A stretch of DNA of 64,000 nt from Dysidea avara. Lineage: Eukaryota > Porifera > Demospongiae > Dictyoceratida > Dysideidae. This document shows positions 11,200-64,000 of the stretch, in pieces; the stretch's first letter is position 1, and the number at the start of each line of letters is the position of its first letter. The notes beneath the pieces are model-generated. The model was given only the letters and a program-made list of their open reading frames with translations. It made no database searches and had not been told where the DNA came from. Location: contig NC_089279.1 of assembly GCF_963678975.1 (NCBI RefSeq), positions 24,910,004 through 24,974,003 on the forward strand, written 5' to 3'. Both the position numbers and the translations under genes were made by a program.

Positions 11200-12440
11200 T
11201 GGATCCTGGAATAAGAAATCTATTGTGTCTCTTCTGAATGTTCTCCATGAAGTGTTTAGAAAATCATGCATATAGTTCCACTTATTTCCGTAGACTTTGC
11301 AAAGCTCTGCCTCATGAAAGGCTGTTGTTAAAACTGGAGGCTTGTGAATCTCTGGTAAGCTTTTAAAGTGGGTTTGCTCTCTCCTAACAGGCCATTTTCA
11401 AAGAGTTGTTATAAATGATTTATATATTATCAGTGGTTATCTGTCAGCTTTGATGTACCTCAGAGTGCAGTTTTGAGGTCCATTACTATTAATTTTTTTT
11501 ATTGCAGCTACGTGAATGACATTAAGAAAGTTGTTCAACATTCTGCTAACTGTGTTAAACTTTTTACTGACAATGTAGCCCGAGGTTCATTCAGAGAGTG
11601 ATTAATATAATTTTGTGATCAGCTACAGTTGAGTATTCATCTGTGGGCTATTTGCTGGCAGCTCAAAATGTGAGGCTCTGTTGACTTCTAGGAAATCTTC
11701 CTACTTGCTCATTAGGTACAGTTGGAAACCTGTAGTCCAGCATCTTGCAATTGGGAGTTTTTATCACTGTCATGGTCAGATCATTGCAAAATCTGAGGCT
11801 GCCTGCATATACTAAATTTTTATTTAATGTATTCACTGTGGGGTGCAACTCAGTCTGCTAAATTGGAAGCTTAGTATGACCTCTACTGAATACGCATGTA
11901 TTGCATGGAATCCACATTGCTACTTCTAAGAATATCAATTACTTCTGAATCAAATGCACCAACAAACTGACTGTGGTATACAGTCTTTGCAACCCTAGCT
12001 ATATAGGAAGTGGTTAAAATCTTCTGCATTACAGAACCAGCTTTGCCAAACCTCAGTATACTAACTATCATTATATACTCAACTGAATTTGATCCACCTA
12101 GCTACTAGAAGCCATGCACTCACTCTGCTTGACTGCTGAGTTCCAACATTAATTGTTACAGATTATTTTTCATAAACACCATTTTCCTTTGGAACCATAT
12201 CCCCTATTCTGTTTTATCTCATTGTTGTGTCTTAGTGTTTTTACCATCACCTTTATTTGTAATTTATGTTGTTGTTTTGTTATTAATTTTGTCCTGTTGT
12301 TTGTGCATGGTTTTGGTCTTTTAGTGGGTTAACTATCATATGTTTTATTTTTATAATCTGGGAAGCACCCTTATAGTGCAGGCCTCGATGAAACCGGCCC
12401 TATCTTTGACAAATCAGATATAGTAGCTAACAATACTAAT
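11200..12440 (+). mobile_element. LINE (CR1/Jockey-like) fragment with reverse-transcriptase remnants
   Basis: Degenerate but recognisable ORF2 pieces appear in order on the plus strand: AFCKVF and SVPHERLLLKLEACES (RT fingers/palm), LLKWVCSLLTGHFQRVVIN, a VPQ-SAVL segment near 11460, YVNDIKKVVQHSAN, then KLFTDNV where the family has the catalytic F/YADD. Later come YACIAWNPHCY (about 11890) and FLWNHIP (about 12185), typical of the ORF2 C-terminal region. The catalytic motif is altered and several frames are used, so the copy is dead. The 3' end seems to lie near 12440. Confidence 0.75.
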
Positions 12441-13068
12441 AAAATGAACTGGCATATAATATGGTTAGTGACATGAGGCATAACACATTGTCATCATTCA
12501 AGTACACTAGCTAGCTATAGAAGAACTTGTTGAACCACTTTGTACTATAGTCAGCAGTACTGCAATGAATACTGCTGCGTAGGGATCAGCCTATTTATTC
12601 CAGCATAATTTTGAGCATAGTTAATAGGTGCCAGAAAACATCAAGCATGATGCTAGCATAACAGACTTTCAATTTTCCAGCAAACTTTGTCTGTGGACCA
12701 GATATGCATGTATTTCATTGTATAAAGTGCTCATTACAATAGTCATTCATTCTGCAAGCACCTTTCACAGACTTATTCTAATTTGAGTGCATAAACCAAT
12801 ATTGCAAATTCTACAACTGGCCACTGTAACTGCCATTACCGAGTTTTAAAGCTAAAATATTAGGTAGCTATAATGACAACTTTTCATACGTTACTGTACA
12901 ACATACATCAGCACAATGAAACATGATAATATAGAGCATAACTAGCTAGTATGAGAAAATTAGAGCAGTGTAGCATAGCATGATAGGTAAAATAAGGAGC
13001 ATAATAGGCTGGTCCCTACTTAAATGTCAATTATGTTTTATGCATGGAAACAGCAGCCAGCCCAGCTA
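12441..13068. other. Intergenic, nothing recognised
   Basis: AT-rich sequence with many short TAGCTA motifs, which are common across this scaffold. No gene is supported. Confidence 0.4.
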
Positions 13069-13317
13069 CAGTGGAACCTCAGTTATCCGAACCCCTTGAG
13101 ACCAGGGGTAGTCCATAAGTCTGAAAAGTCCATATCTCTGAAACTGTGTATAGTTAAATAGCTATATAACCTTAAAATAGCATAAAGAATTTTTTAAATA
13201 TCAGAATTTTAAAAACCAATAACTACCCTAATAGAACAGTCACTACTCTAACAGAGCAGTCATTTCCGTAGTTCGGTTAACCGAGAATCCAGATAAGTGG
13301 GGTACGAGGTTCCACTG
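13069..13317. mobile_element. Pogo/Tigger-like MITE, 249 bp
   Basis: The inverted ends read CAGTGGAACCTC and are flanked by TA on both sides (13067-13068 and 13318-13319). The subterminal TTATCCGAAC / GTTCGGTTAA matches the well-known pogo/Tigger terminus. No coding sequence. A related copy lies at 19713. Confidence 0.8.
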
Positions 13318-13420
13318 TACACTGAGGGCAGTGGTGATAGTTTTTGTGGTGAACTAGGGTGCGTGAGTACAGGAAAATACTAACTGTACAACTTTGTGGT
13401 GGCTAAAGTAGTCTGCTCAT

Positions 13421-13725
13421 AGATTCTTACTTTGTACGGGTATGTTTTGTCTGGAATCAAGTGCCTATTGATATCTTGGGAATTGCAACCCGTACTGCCT
13501 TTCGCCATGCTGCATATAAACACTTCTGTGGCATTTTCTAAGTGATTTATTGTTAATGTTGTATTGCTTTCGTGTATTGGTATTTTGTTGTGTAATGTTG
13601 TCTTTGTTTTGTAATGTTGTATTTTGTAGTTATTTTTGTATTCTGGACAGTACCTTGTACAGGCTTACACCTTTTGTACTTGTCCTTCCCGGTCTGTGGT
13701 AAATTGATAATAATAATAATATATT
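13421..13725 (+). mobile_element. LINE 3' tail, 5'-truncated
   Basis: A short open stretch reads SYFVRVCFVWNQVPIDI, then TAFRHAAYKHFCGIF and a stop near 13540. This is the conserved WN-x-x-P and F-x-x-x-x-K end of a CR1/Jockey-type ORF2. A T-rich 3' UTR and a terminal (TAA)n run to about 13725 follow. It is the third LINE tail in the first 14 kb and ends about 200 bp before GLG1a. Confidence 0.7.
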
Positions 13726-13931
13726 ATCTATGGTCTGCTTATTGCAAAACTTGTTAAGCGCCTCTAAAAATAATTGTCACAGACTAGTAGATAGCTATTC
13801 CGTGGAATATCTATGATTACAACTAGCTCTCGAACTAGACTAGCTATAGGTAGCTGAGTTAGATCTCTAGTAGTAAACGTAGCATTAGATCTGCTAGCTG
13901 GGCTAGTCAGGGCTACTCGGGGCTAGTGAAG

Positions 13932-33647
<19,716 letters not shown>

Positions 33648-33739
33648 GTTTGTGTGTCCGTGTCCGTGTGTGTGTGTGTGTGTGTGTGTGCGTGTGTACG
33701 GTAGTGCTGTATAGTATTGATCATGAAAATTTGCCTCTT

Positions 33740-34090
33740 TTATGGCACCTTGGCAGAATTGTTGTAGTTATGTACAGTATATAATGAAGACCAAAATGCT
33801 TTCAGGACAACTTAAAACACTTCCAAAAGTTGCTGTTAAATTTTTATCAAGTGGAATTTTCTACTGACTGATTGTCTGACTAATACCTTCGTAACTCTAT
33901 AACAGCTAAGGCTATAGGCTTTATTTTTCACTGTTAGACATTGTTTCAGCCTGACTGGTGCCTTGTAATGTGACACACACAGTATGTGTAATGCACACAT
34001 CACAGACTTACCTTTTGTCCTCCTTTGTGCCCATTTCTTTTCACTTGTCAATTTGTAGTAGCACACCATGTGTTCATGTTTCCTATCACA
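33740..34090. repeat. Diverged family X fragment
   Basis: Segments such as TTTTCTACTGACTGATTG, AACAGCTAAGGCTATAGGC and TTGTCCTCCTTTGTGCCC align in order with the X bodies at 23290 and 35690, but are more diverged. It lies just downstream of the last GLG1a exon found. Confidence 0.55.
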
Positions 34091-34348
34091 ATGAAATTGT
34101 TTGTAATTTTATTTACCATGCCTACATCAATTGAAATAAGCATATTAGATGTAAACATATCGTTGTTTGCGTGGAGATAAATTGTGACTGGTTTTGACAA
34201 AACCAAGCTTCCACACACATACACATATATTCATATTTATGATTTCAAAGGACGTACACAACTCAATGTAGGAGTATGCCATCAGTATGAAATTTTGAAC
34301 TGTTGTTTTATAATGGTATAGAGGAATAGTGTAAATATTTTAGGCCAA

Positions 34349-35020
34349 TTGAAGGGGTCAGTGGAAAAGGGGGTAACCCACAATTGAAAAATAAGATGAG
34401 TGTATAGTGGACATTAAACAGAATTTTCCTACATTCCTGAATTTACTGTAGACTAATNNNNNNNNNNNNNNNNNNNNNNNNNNNNNNNNNNNNNNNNNNN
34501 NNNNNNNNNNNNNNNNNNNNNNNNNNNNNNNNNNNNNNNNNNNNNNNNNNNNNNNNNNNNNNNNNNNNNNNNNNNNNNNNNNNNNNNNNNNNNNNNNNNN
34601 NNNNNNNNNNNNNNNNNNNNNNNNNNNNNNNNNNNNNNNNNNNNNNNNNNNNNNNNNTTTTTAAAACTGAAGTTATGGCAACATGTGTATAAACTAATAA
34701 CAAACTATTAGTTATGGTTAGTACATCTAAATGATCAAACGTCCATCCATAGTCCGCTTTTACAACTCTTCTTGTAATAACCAAGCTCGCCCCACGCATA
34801 GCAGATATGGATGGCCAACAATACATTGTCGCCACAAACTCACATGATCGAACACGTGATCTTTAAAAATGAACAAAAACATTTCATTTACAAATTTTAT
34901 GGGTTGGTCGGGTCCGAGAAACATGAAATTTAGTTGAAGTGGCCTAATTGATCCACTTAATTTTTAAGAGATGAAAAAAAATCTAAAATGGCACATGTCT
35001 CTTTTTCCCGCTGACCCCTT
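34349..35020. mobile_element. Inverted-repeat element containing the assembly gap
   Basis: GAAGGGGTCAGTGGAAAA on the left and TTTTTCCCGCTGACCCCTTC on the right form an inverted pair. The interior holds the 200-N gap, so length and content are unknown. Non-coding as far as it can be read. Confidence 0.5.
34458..34657. other. Assembly gap of exactly 200 N
   Basis: The exact round size suggests a placeholder, not a measured length. It sits between the last exon of GLG1a and the 3' end of PIGU, exactly where exons 19-29 of GLG1a would be expected. Confidence 0.98.
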
Positions 35021-35339
35021 CAGTTGCTAAGATGTCATTGCAAAGGTAAACCACCCAATAATGTTTCCCTAGCAACAGTTGCTAGACAATCATTTAAATG
35101 GTAACTGTTGCTATGGACTAAGGTAATAAGCATTTTGAGCCATACCAACAACCTAGAAATGGTTGCTAAGCAACAACACTACACAGTAGCTATCCGTTTC
35201 ACTGCTATCAGTGAAATCATAAATAATAAATTTGTGTACTACCCTAAACTTGGTACTACTGTAATAAGGATTTCTGTATGGACAGTGAAACAGTTATGAT
35301 ATTGTAAAATAACAAAACTAAATCCTAATGATTAGATTT

Positions 35340-38300
35340 TCAGGATAGTTTAAGAGTAACTGGTTGTCCATTCTCATCCAGCTTCCTTGGCAGTCCATTT
35401 TTCAGGTCATACTGGTAGAACAGAAATGAGTGTAGAACATCAGTAACCAGGATAATCTGTAGGGATGGGAAACAGTTTCAAGTACTGAATAATTATCTGC
35501 CTTCTATGGGCAGAGAGGATGGTAAAGTGTGTTGGTTTGAATACTACCAACAGAACACACACCAGAGGGAATTATACACACATTGCATATCCCAGTTTCA
35601 AATTAACATAGTTATCCAAGGCTTTGTGGTAGCATACACACAGAACGATTGTTTACTGTGATCAAGAGTTCATAATATATATATATATATCATACAGTAC
35701 GATAGTAACCGTATAGTAGGGACCACAAAGCAGTAGGCATGGCCCACGAAATAAAATCACCCAAAAACCAGCCTTAATTTTCCCTGACAATGATGAGGCA
35801 GTATTGGTGAGGTAAAACTAAGCCCAAACAAGCTTTCAGATTGACCCGAAACGCTTTCAACAAGTTGCTACGGAATTTAAAAAAAATTTTATTCGATGGA
35901 ATTTTCTCCTGACTGAGTAAGTAACTGACTGATGCCTTCAGACAAGCATAACTCAATAACGGGTAAGGCTATGGGCTTGATTTTTTCACTGTTCGACGTC
36001 ACTTCGGCCTGACAGGTGCCTTTTGGCATACCGCAGTACGTACAATGCATTCTTCATGGACTTACCAGTGTCCTCCTTTGTGTCCCATTCATCTTTGCTG
36101 ACAGGGAAAGGTGATGATTTGGCGCGAGCAAGTGATGGCTTCCCTTCGAAATGGAAATCGTCCGTATTTTTCATAGTGGCTATTTTGATTGCAAAGGCGC
36201 TTTTCAAGCAGTTCTTGATTCATATTGCTGTGTAACAGGTTGAACATAGCCGACAGTGAAGCGTAATGAATACTTCACTTTTCAAACGATAATTGATATA
36301 GCTGGGGCGCGCGGCGCCATTCAGATGCGGTATGCGTGGGTTCACCAGTCATAATAAAATTATTTACAAAAGAAGTTGACAATCAACTACACGAAAAAAT
36401 TTTGAATTTTCAACTAGAGTAGGGACCATAGCACATCGATAAACAGTACTGAAACAAGTTGGAGTAGTCCATGATATTAAATCACTGTAAAACAATAAGA
36501 AGTGTTATATCCCTACTGTGTATTTCTGTTATGGTATCTTGAGCACAGTAGGGATATAACACTTCCTATTGTTTTACAGTGATTTAATATCATGGACTAC
36601 TCCAACTTGTTTCAGTACTGTTTATCGATGTGCTATGGTCCCTACTCTAGTTGAAATTCCAAATTTTTTCATGTACTTGTATATATATACTGAGCAGAGT
36701 ATCCTACTCATATACCCCTGTAGAAGGGCGTATTGTGAAGTTATGAAGTAGCACTTCTGAGTTCGCCCGTTTTTCTTTCTATAATTAATGATGTCATTAG
36801 TTGAACATGATATCGATTGAACGCGTGCCTAACAACGTCGCTAGCAACCAAACTAATTCTAGCTCTCAGTATTTCTCACCGAACTAAAATCATTCCTTCA
36901 TGGGTTAAGATTGTTTCATAGATATTTCTTGCTAGGCCATTCACAAATACGGCTATCCTGAGCATCGCGAGTGTGTAATTCTTCTAACGGTTCTTACACT
37001 TTTATGGCTTCATGTACATCACAAACCATGGCATCTTGTTGTTACATCGTAACTTCATGATACACCCTTCTACAGGGGTATACGAGAGTAGGATACTCTC
37101 CTCAGTATAATATTATGAACTCTTGCTGTGATGAAAAAGGGACTCTTGTCTTAAATACAGTGAACGTAAATATGACTATAGCTTGCACTGAAGTGTATAC
37201 GAGCATATTGTAGTTATTCAGAATGTAATGTAAATGCCATGTACCTGTGCAAGACCGTAGAGGACGGACATTGCAAAGTAGAAGTTAGCATTAGCACTAC
37301 CAGCATGTATCCAGAGGTGCCATAGTAATGGAGTGAGGACAGTAGCCACTAGTAACATACATCCAGCCACCAGAGTCAGTCTAGCATCTGTAAGTGAAAT
37401 GACAACTGAGACACTTTCCTACAATTAACTTGCTATTATACTCTAATATAACAATCACATTCAAGTAAAACTTTCTAATACAACAAACACAACAGTCATA
37501 TTTTACAGAAGCTTTTTGAAGGACTTCAAAGTTGACTACAGTACAACACTTGTAGTACTCATACTTGTCACCAAAGTTTGCACTAAAAGATACATACATC
37601 CAGTACCACCTTTACATAAAAGACATAGAAATTATTATACTGATCGGAGTTACACACTTAAACACATACAGGTGCATGCAGCACACATAATACACTAGAT
37701 GTATGCACTCATGCACACTACACCCACATCACTCACATCTGAGCAAGTGTGACCACATACACAGCAATGCTAGAGGGACAGTTATATCAGAAATGGTTGG
37801 ATATGACTTGAAGAGAGCCATAAGAGATGTCAAAACGTATGCCAGCAACATTGGATGATTACTACAAAGCAGTCACATTGACAGACAGGGAGGGAGAGCA
37901 TATCACACTCACCTGTATCTCAATGACAATGGTAAGGTGAATAGGAAGGCATTGATTTGAAATATACACAAGAAGAATGTTCTGAAGTGTTCAAACATTT
38001 CAGTGAAGATGTACCAGAACAAGCCAATATTAGGGGTCTGGTCTGGGACCCAAAATCTGTAAGATGAAATAAAACTATATAAGCACACTTTACATATATG
38101 TTGTCATTACAATGTGCTGTAATGAAAAATATTTGAGTTCAGTGATGTGCAAATAATGAACAAAAAGTACTTTGGAACCTGTCCACTCATCTTTGGGGAC
38201 AAAACTGGTAACTATGAGTGGCATCCTAGATTTGAACTACTGCACATGCAGGCAGGGATATATTTTACTGATTCTCCTAGTTAGCATGCCAGTATTCATC

Positions 38301-39615
38301 ATACAACACTACTGCTTACATGAAGCCATAGATTGCTGATAAGAAGTCACCAGATCCAGTGATGATGAAAGATGACACCATCAACAAGCTGCTCCACAAG
38401 GTAAACCAAATTAGACAACCAGTCAATCCAGGTAAGCCTCTATCCTGTGGGGGCGGAGCTATGCAGTTGCACACTATAATGGAGCCACACCCACCTGATA
38501 CAGCAGCAATGATAATGGTACTAGTAGCATGACAGGGTACAGAGAGTGGTACGTGGCCAGTGACAAACATAGTGTAGAGAGGATACTGTTACCTGTACAT
38601 GTGACTAAATAACGCTTACACAAGACTGTTAGCCACACCCACCTGTGAGCCCTGCCCACAATGAGCAGGCCACAGCAGCATTGTCAATAACTGAAGTGGA
38701 CTGACCAGCACATGAAATAATGGAATATGGATTTAGTAAATACCTGAAATAACAACACACATTGATAAATACTTCAACGGTTTGGTATTACATATCTTGA
38801 CATACAGACAAAGAGGTGCTTAACTTCTAATAAGAGTTGCTTAAGTTTAATAAGCCAACCCTAAGCTTATTAGGTGACACCCAAGATTGTCACACAGGAA
38901 CCAACAGTACTTGCTTATATGAACACACATCATGTACACAAATTGTATAGCGTGCGTATGCATGCACACACACTACTTACACCAATCCTGCATAAGTTGG
39001 CAAGTGACTAATGTCTTCAGCTTGCAGCAAGATTTTATCTATTCCTTTACCAAACAATCCTTTCTCTTTGTTCTGTCTACCAACCTATCAACATAACCAA
39101 TGTTTACCACATTACACAGTAACCATGACCACACTTCTCTTTTTAGATGCAATCGTACAGTCTCAGACACTGCTACTGCAACTAACAGGTCTACAATCTG
39201 TTAATAGTCTAGAAATGGTAGTGGCATCAACCACTGGTCACTTACACAGTAGAACAATATCGTACACGAAGAGCCCAGCCCGTGTAGTAGTTTAAAGAAT
39301 AGCAGTGTCAATGGTGGCTAATATAAAATTGACTCACTAGCATAAAACAACAAGTTTAACTACAGTTTTTACCTCGTGACATACGTCTCCTTGGTATGGT
39401 GATATTCCCGCATCTAACAACGCAATTCCTTCCAGTACTGCAGCGAATGAAAGTTAAAGTACCAATATTTCTATTTAACGCGCACCATTATTCCAGCTCG
39501 TTAACGGGGAAGCTACTTCCACACGCCTACTCAGTTCCTCGTGTCCATACCTTGCCAATAATAATCTACCTATCACTGCCAGCCCCAGCAGCGCTAATTC
39601 CTTCACCGTCAACAT
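35340..39615 (-). CDS. PIGU: PIG-U, GPI transamidase subunit
   Basis: Twelve exons, in transcription order: 39615-39486, 39437-39373, 39317-39246, 39197-39135, 39084-38981, 38743-38643, 38592-38495, 38444-38320, 38056-37913, 37861-37737, 37387-37245, 35456-35340. Phases agree throughout and give 428 residues, against about 435 in human PIG-U. Family-typical segments in order: SPLTSWNN and [16 protein letters not shown] near the N-terminus, [64 protein letters not shown] and [17 protein letters not shown]. The protein is a polytopic ER membrane subunit of the complex that attaches GPI anchors to proteins. It starts only 121 bp after the GLG1b stop, on the same strand. Intron 11 (1.8 kb) contains a family X element and a second inverted-repeat element; the other introns are short. 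Confidence 0.93.
35688..36675. mobile_element. Foldback family X, complete-looking copy, in PIGU intron 11
   Basis: The left end is a small palindrome (CATACAGTACGATAGTAACC...), followed by the X body. The right end is a 288-bp foldback (36388-36675) whose arms carry AGAGTAGGGACCATAGCAC and CAAGTTGGAGTAGTCC and are nearly perfect inverses. Both flanks are TATATA runs. A minus-strand frame (35986-36207) ends [12 protein letters not shown] and recurs in the other copies. No transposase. Confidence 0.75.
36687..37108. mobile_element. MITE with about 60-bp inverted ends
   Basis: The left arm starts ATACTGAGCAGAGTATCCTA, and the right arm mirrors it with few changes (CTACAGGGGTATACGAGAG...). The flanks are TATA-rich, so a TA duplication is likely but not provable. 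Non-coding. It directly abuts the family X copy in PIGU intron 11. Confidence 0.7.
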
Positions 39616-39736
39616 TCCCTACCACACGTGACGCGCACGCGCATTAACTGAAATAATCAAATATTCATAAAATTGCCAGCCAGGGGAGAATAGTATGTCA
39701 ATAACAGTATAACAAAATATTTGTCCAATTCATTGT
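39616..39736 (-). promoter_or_regulatory. 121-bp GLG1b-PIGU spacer, candidate PIGU promoter
   Basis: This is the whole interval between the GLG1b stop and the PIGU start. Just upstream of the PIGU ATG it holds an E-box palindrome CACGTG (39625-39630) beside a GC-rich GCGCACGCGC, which resembles USF and NRF-1 type sites of housekeeping promoters. It must also hold the GLG1b 3' end, yet no AATAAA is seen on the minus strand. Confidence 0.4.
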
Positions 39737-61732
<21,996 letters not shown>

Positions 61733-61921
61733 CTTAATGCACAGCGCTAACACCACGTACCAACGCCCCTTATTAAGCGCGGCTACAATATACACAAGCG
61801 CCACCCTCAGATAATAATTAAAAGAATAATAATTACAAACTAAAAGTTCATATAATTACAAACTACAAGTTCTACAAATAAAACGTAATTATTTTTTCAT
61901 AATCAGGGGATATGGAGACTC

Positions 61922-63394
61922 TTAAGAGTTCTTTTCAGGGATCTTGATGGTGATCGTCTTCACCTCGGAATATTGTTGCAGCCCATATTCTCCTAACTCG
62001 CGGCCATTGCCAGATTGCTTGAAGCCTCCGAAAGGTGCTTGGGCAGGAAGAACATTGTAGCAATTTACCCAGACCGTGCCAGCCCTGATCCCATGAGCTA
62101 CTGTCATTGCTTTGTCGATACTTGTAGTAAAGACAGAGGCTGCTAAGCCATAGATGGTTTTGTTGGCACGTTTAATCAGCTCGTCAACATCCTTGAATTT
62201 CATAATCTGCATGACCGGCCCAAATATTTCTTCTTGTGCAATTCTCATATCATCTTGGACATCACTGAAAACAGTGGGCTCAATGAAAAAGCCTTTATCA
62301 CCAGAGCGCTTTCCGCCACACTGTAGGTTAGCTCCTTCCTTCTTCCCACTTTCAATAAGATCCATGATCTTGTCAAACTGCTCTTGATCAATTTGGGCAC
62401 CTTGTTCATTCTGGTCATCAAATGGGTCACCAACTTTGCGCTTCTTGGCTCTCTCGACGCTTCTTCGTACAAACTCATCATAAATGCTCTCTTCCACAAA
62501 TGTACGAGATCCTGCACAGCAGCACTGCCCCTGGTTGAAGAACAAAGCAAAGTGGCTCATCTCTACTGCTGTATCAAGGTCAGCGTCTGCAAAAATAATG
62601 TTGGGGCTCTTTCCTCCAAGCTCAAGAGTGACCCTTTTCAAGTTGGTAGCTCCAGCAGCTTGTTGAATGAGGTGGCCGACCTCTGTAGAGCCGGTAAATG
62701 CAACTTTGTCAACATCAGGGTGGGCAGATATAGCAGCACCAGCAGTGGGACCATACCCAGGAACAATATTGACTACACCAGGTGGAAATCCAGCCTCCTT
62801 AATCAGTGAGCCAATGTAGAGAGCTGTAAGTGGTGTCTGCTCAGCAGGTTTCAGTACAACCACATTTCCAGCACACAGTGCTGGTCCCAACTTCCAAGCT
62901 TGCATCAGGAGAGGAAAATTCCATGGAATAATTTGACCACAAACTCCAACTGGTTCCAGCCTGGTCATGCTCATGTAAGGCCCATCCACGGGAATTGTCT
63001 TTCCATGTATCTTATCAGCCCAGCCAGCATAGTACCTGTAGCAATTGACAGTACCCGCTAGATCTATGTTATACGAATCCTTGTACGGCTTTCCGTTATC
63101 CAATGTTTCAAGACTGGCTAGATACTCGCGGTCTCGCTCGATAAGATCAGCCAGCTTGTTCAACAGTCGCCCACGCTCTGAAGCATCCAACTTGCGCCAG
63201 GGACTATTCCAACGAAATGCTTCCTTAGCGGCTTTCACGGCCTTATCAACATCAGCTTTATCTCCTTCTTGTACTTCGCATACTTTCTCTCCTGTAGAAG
63301 GATTGATGTTTGTGAAGGTCTTTCCACTGACCGAATTGCACCATTCGTTGTTGATAAAGATCTGCGTATACTTGATCTCCGTAGTCGTACTCAT
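61922..63394 (-). CDS. Aldehyde dehydrogenase, ALDH1/2-like cytosolic type, intronless
   Basis: A single open frame of 490 residues from ATG 63394 to the stop at 61922. It has all catalytic features of the ALDH1/ALDH2 class: PWNFPL (Asn159), LKPAEQTP (Lys182), FTGSTEVG (233-240, NAD loop), VTLELGG (general base Glu258), [11 protein letters not shown] (nucleophile expected at Cys292) and EEIFGP (Glu389). It ends in PEKNS, like the QKNS end of animal ALDH1/2. The N-terminus [18 protein letters not shown] has no mitochondrial targeting sequence, so a cytosolic NAD-dependent oxidation of aldehydes (possibly retinal) is likely. Vertebrate orthologues have many introns; this gene has none. A TATA-like stretch lies 70-85 bp upstream. 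GLG1b starts 189 bp downstream on the same strand. Confidence 0.95.
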   Translation of the reverse strand: MSTTTEIKYTQIFINNEWCNSVSGKTFTNINPSTGEKVCEVQEGDKADVDKAVKAAKEAFRWNSPWRKLDASERGRLLNKLADLIERDREYLASLETLDNGKPYKDSYNIDLAGTVNCYRYYAGWADKIHGKTIPVDGPYMSMTRLEPVGVCGQIIPWNFPLLMQAWKLGPALCAGNVVVLKPAEQTPLTALYIGSLIKEAGFPPGVVNIVPGYGPTAGAAISAHPDVDKVAFTGSTEVGHLIQQAAGATNLKRVTLELGGKSPNIIFADADLDTAVEMSHFALFFNQGQCCCAGSRTFVEESIYDEFVRRSVERAKKRKVGDPFDDQNEQGAQIDQEQFDKIMDLIESGKKEGANLQCGGKRSGDKGFFIEPTVFSDVQDDMRIAQEEIFGPVMQIMKFKDVDELIKRANKTIYGLAASVFTTSIDKAMTVAHGIRAGTVWVNCYNVLPAQAPFGGFKQSGNGRELGEYGLQQYSEVKTITIKIPEKNS

Positions 63395-64000
63395 CTCAGT
63401 TTTGCTTCAAGTTTCTGGGAGTGACTGCTCGGGACTGCTCATGATTATAGCGCGTGACCTCTTAATATATGTATAAATTCGCAAATATGGTCACTAGTCA
63501 GTCCGCAATATAAACAGGGCAACCAAGGGCGTGATCACTGTAATTCGCTTCTTTTTTCGTTAAAAATTTTTGTATGCAAAACTTATGAATGTAGGCGCAT
63601 GCGTTAAAGGTGGCAAGACTAAGGGTAATTCCCTTAAAAATGGCGGATTATATATAGAAGGCCTCAGATTTACGGGATTTAGTCAATCTCGGAGATCTGA
63701 TGCTTTCAGTTAAACAAGGGGGGAAAAGCAAATAATTAAAGAGATTTCTTATATTGCATCAGAGTCCGCCTATGCCCACACCGCTGCTAGCTGCTGAAAC
63801 CCTGAATCTTAGATAATATATAGCCAAGATAATCTTTAATATGGTAAATGTAGCTGAACCCAAACCCTACTGAACCCTAACTGGATTTACTCTTGGGTTT
63901 ATTAGCTAACTAAGCTGAACCCAAACCCTAATCCTAACTTTGGACTACTACAATCGCCGGTGAAAATTAGTTCCTTAGGTAGCTATAGTGTACGCGCCCT
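63395..64000. other. Region upstream of the ALDH gene
   Basis: Holds the presumed ALDH promoter (minus strand, TATA-like TTTATACATATATTAAG at about 63461-63477, AGGTCA just downstream). Further right (63850-63945) are two AGCTGAACCCAAACCCTA units amid CCTAAC-like words. No gene is recognised. Confidence 0.45.

Noticed and set aside
38316-38659. Separate small minus-strand genes at 38.3-38.7 kb
   Set aside because: They are PIGU exons 7 and 8 extended into introns by chance open frames.
61733-61804. Upstream extension of GLG1b
   Set aside because: The open frame continues upstream, but only with a GTG; the ATG at 61732 aligns with the GLG1a start and begins a clear signal peptide.
61922-63394. 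Mitochondrial ALDH2
   Set aside because: There is no targeting presequence; the protein starts directly at the N-terminal region shared with cytosolic ALDH1.

Overview
The window looks like a metazoan nuclear scaffold, most likely from a demosponge (Amphimedon-like). Three things point there: small-exon animal genes of the secretory pathway, AT-rich introns packed with short inverted-repeat elements, and short spacing between genes. No bacterial operon features were seen. The species assignment is inference, not a search result.

Layout. 1-10.9 kb (+): an array of short-chain dehydrogenases of the sniffer / C-factor type: one cut by the window edge (1-282), one two-exon gene (1403-2674), one pseudogene (9014-9714) and one intact gene (10165-10920). 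3-13.7 kb also holds three LINE remnants and several inverted-repeat DNA elements. 13.9-33.6 kb (+): GLG1a, a Golgi apparatus protein 1 (MG-160/ESL-1/CFR-1) gene. I could reconstruct 18 consecutive exons with intact splice sites. Its 3' third is missing, next to a 200-N assembly gap (34458-34657). 35.3-39.6 kb (-): PIGU, a 12-exon GPI-transamidase subunit. 39.7-61.7 kb (-): GLG1b, a complete 29-exon GLG1 of about 1100 residues, the inverted paralogue of GLG1a. 61.9-63.4 kb (-): an intronless cytosolic-type aldehyde dehydrogenase.

The two GLG1 genes share every exon boundary and phase over the 18 common exons. Exon similarity varies sharply: exon 6 differs at 1 of 108 bases, exon 15 at about a quarter of its bases. 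ALDH, GLG1b and PIGU lie head to tail on the minus strand with gaps of only 189 and 121 bp. GLG1 (Golgi glycoprotein) and PIGU (ER GPI attachment) both belong to the secretory pathway; ALDH and the dehydrogenases are soluble oxidoreductases.

Mobile DNA fills the introns. GLG1a intron 14 is 10.8 kb against 74 bp in GLG1b, because it took in a BEL/Pao LTR retrotransposon (a broken fossil), a hAT-type MITE and other repeats. A family of elements with a long foldback (about 150-290 bp) at one end and a small palindrome at the other recurs at least eight times between 31 and 54 kb. Many GLG1 introns begin with a (GT)n microsatellite that starts at the splice donor itself.
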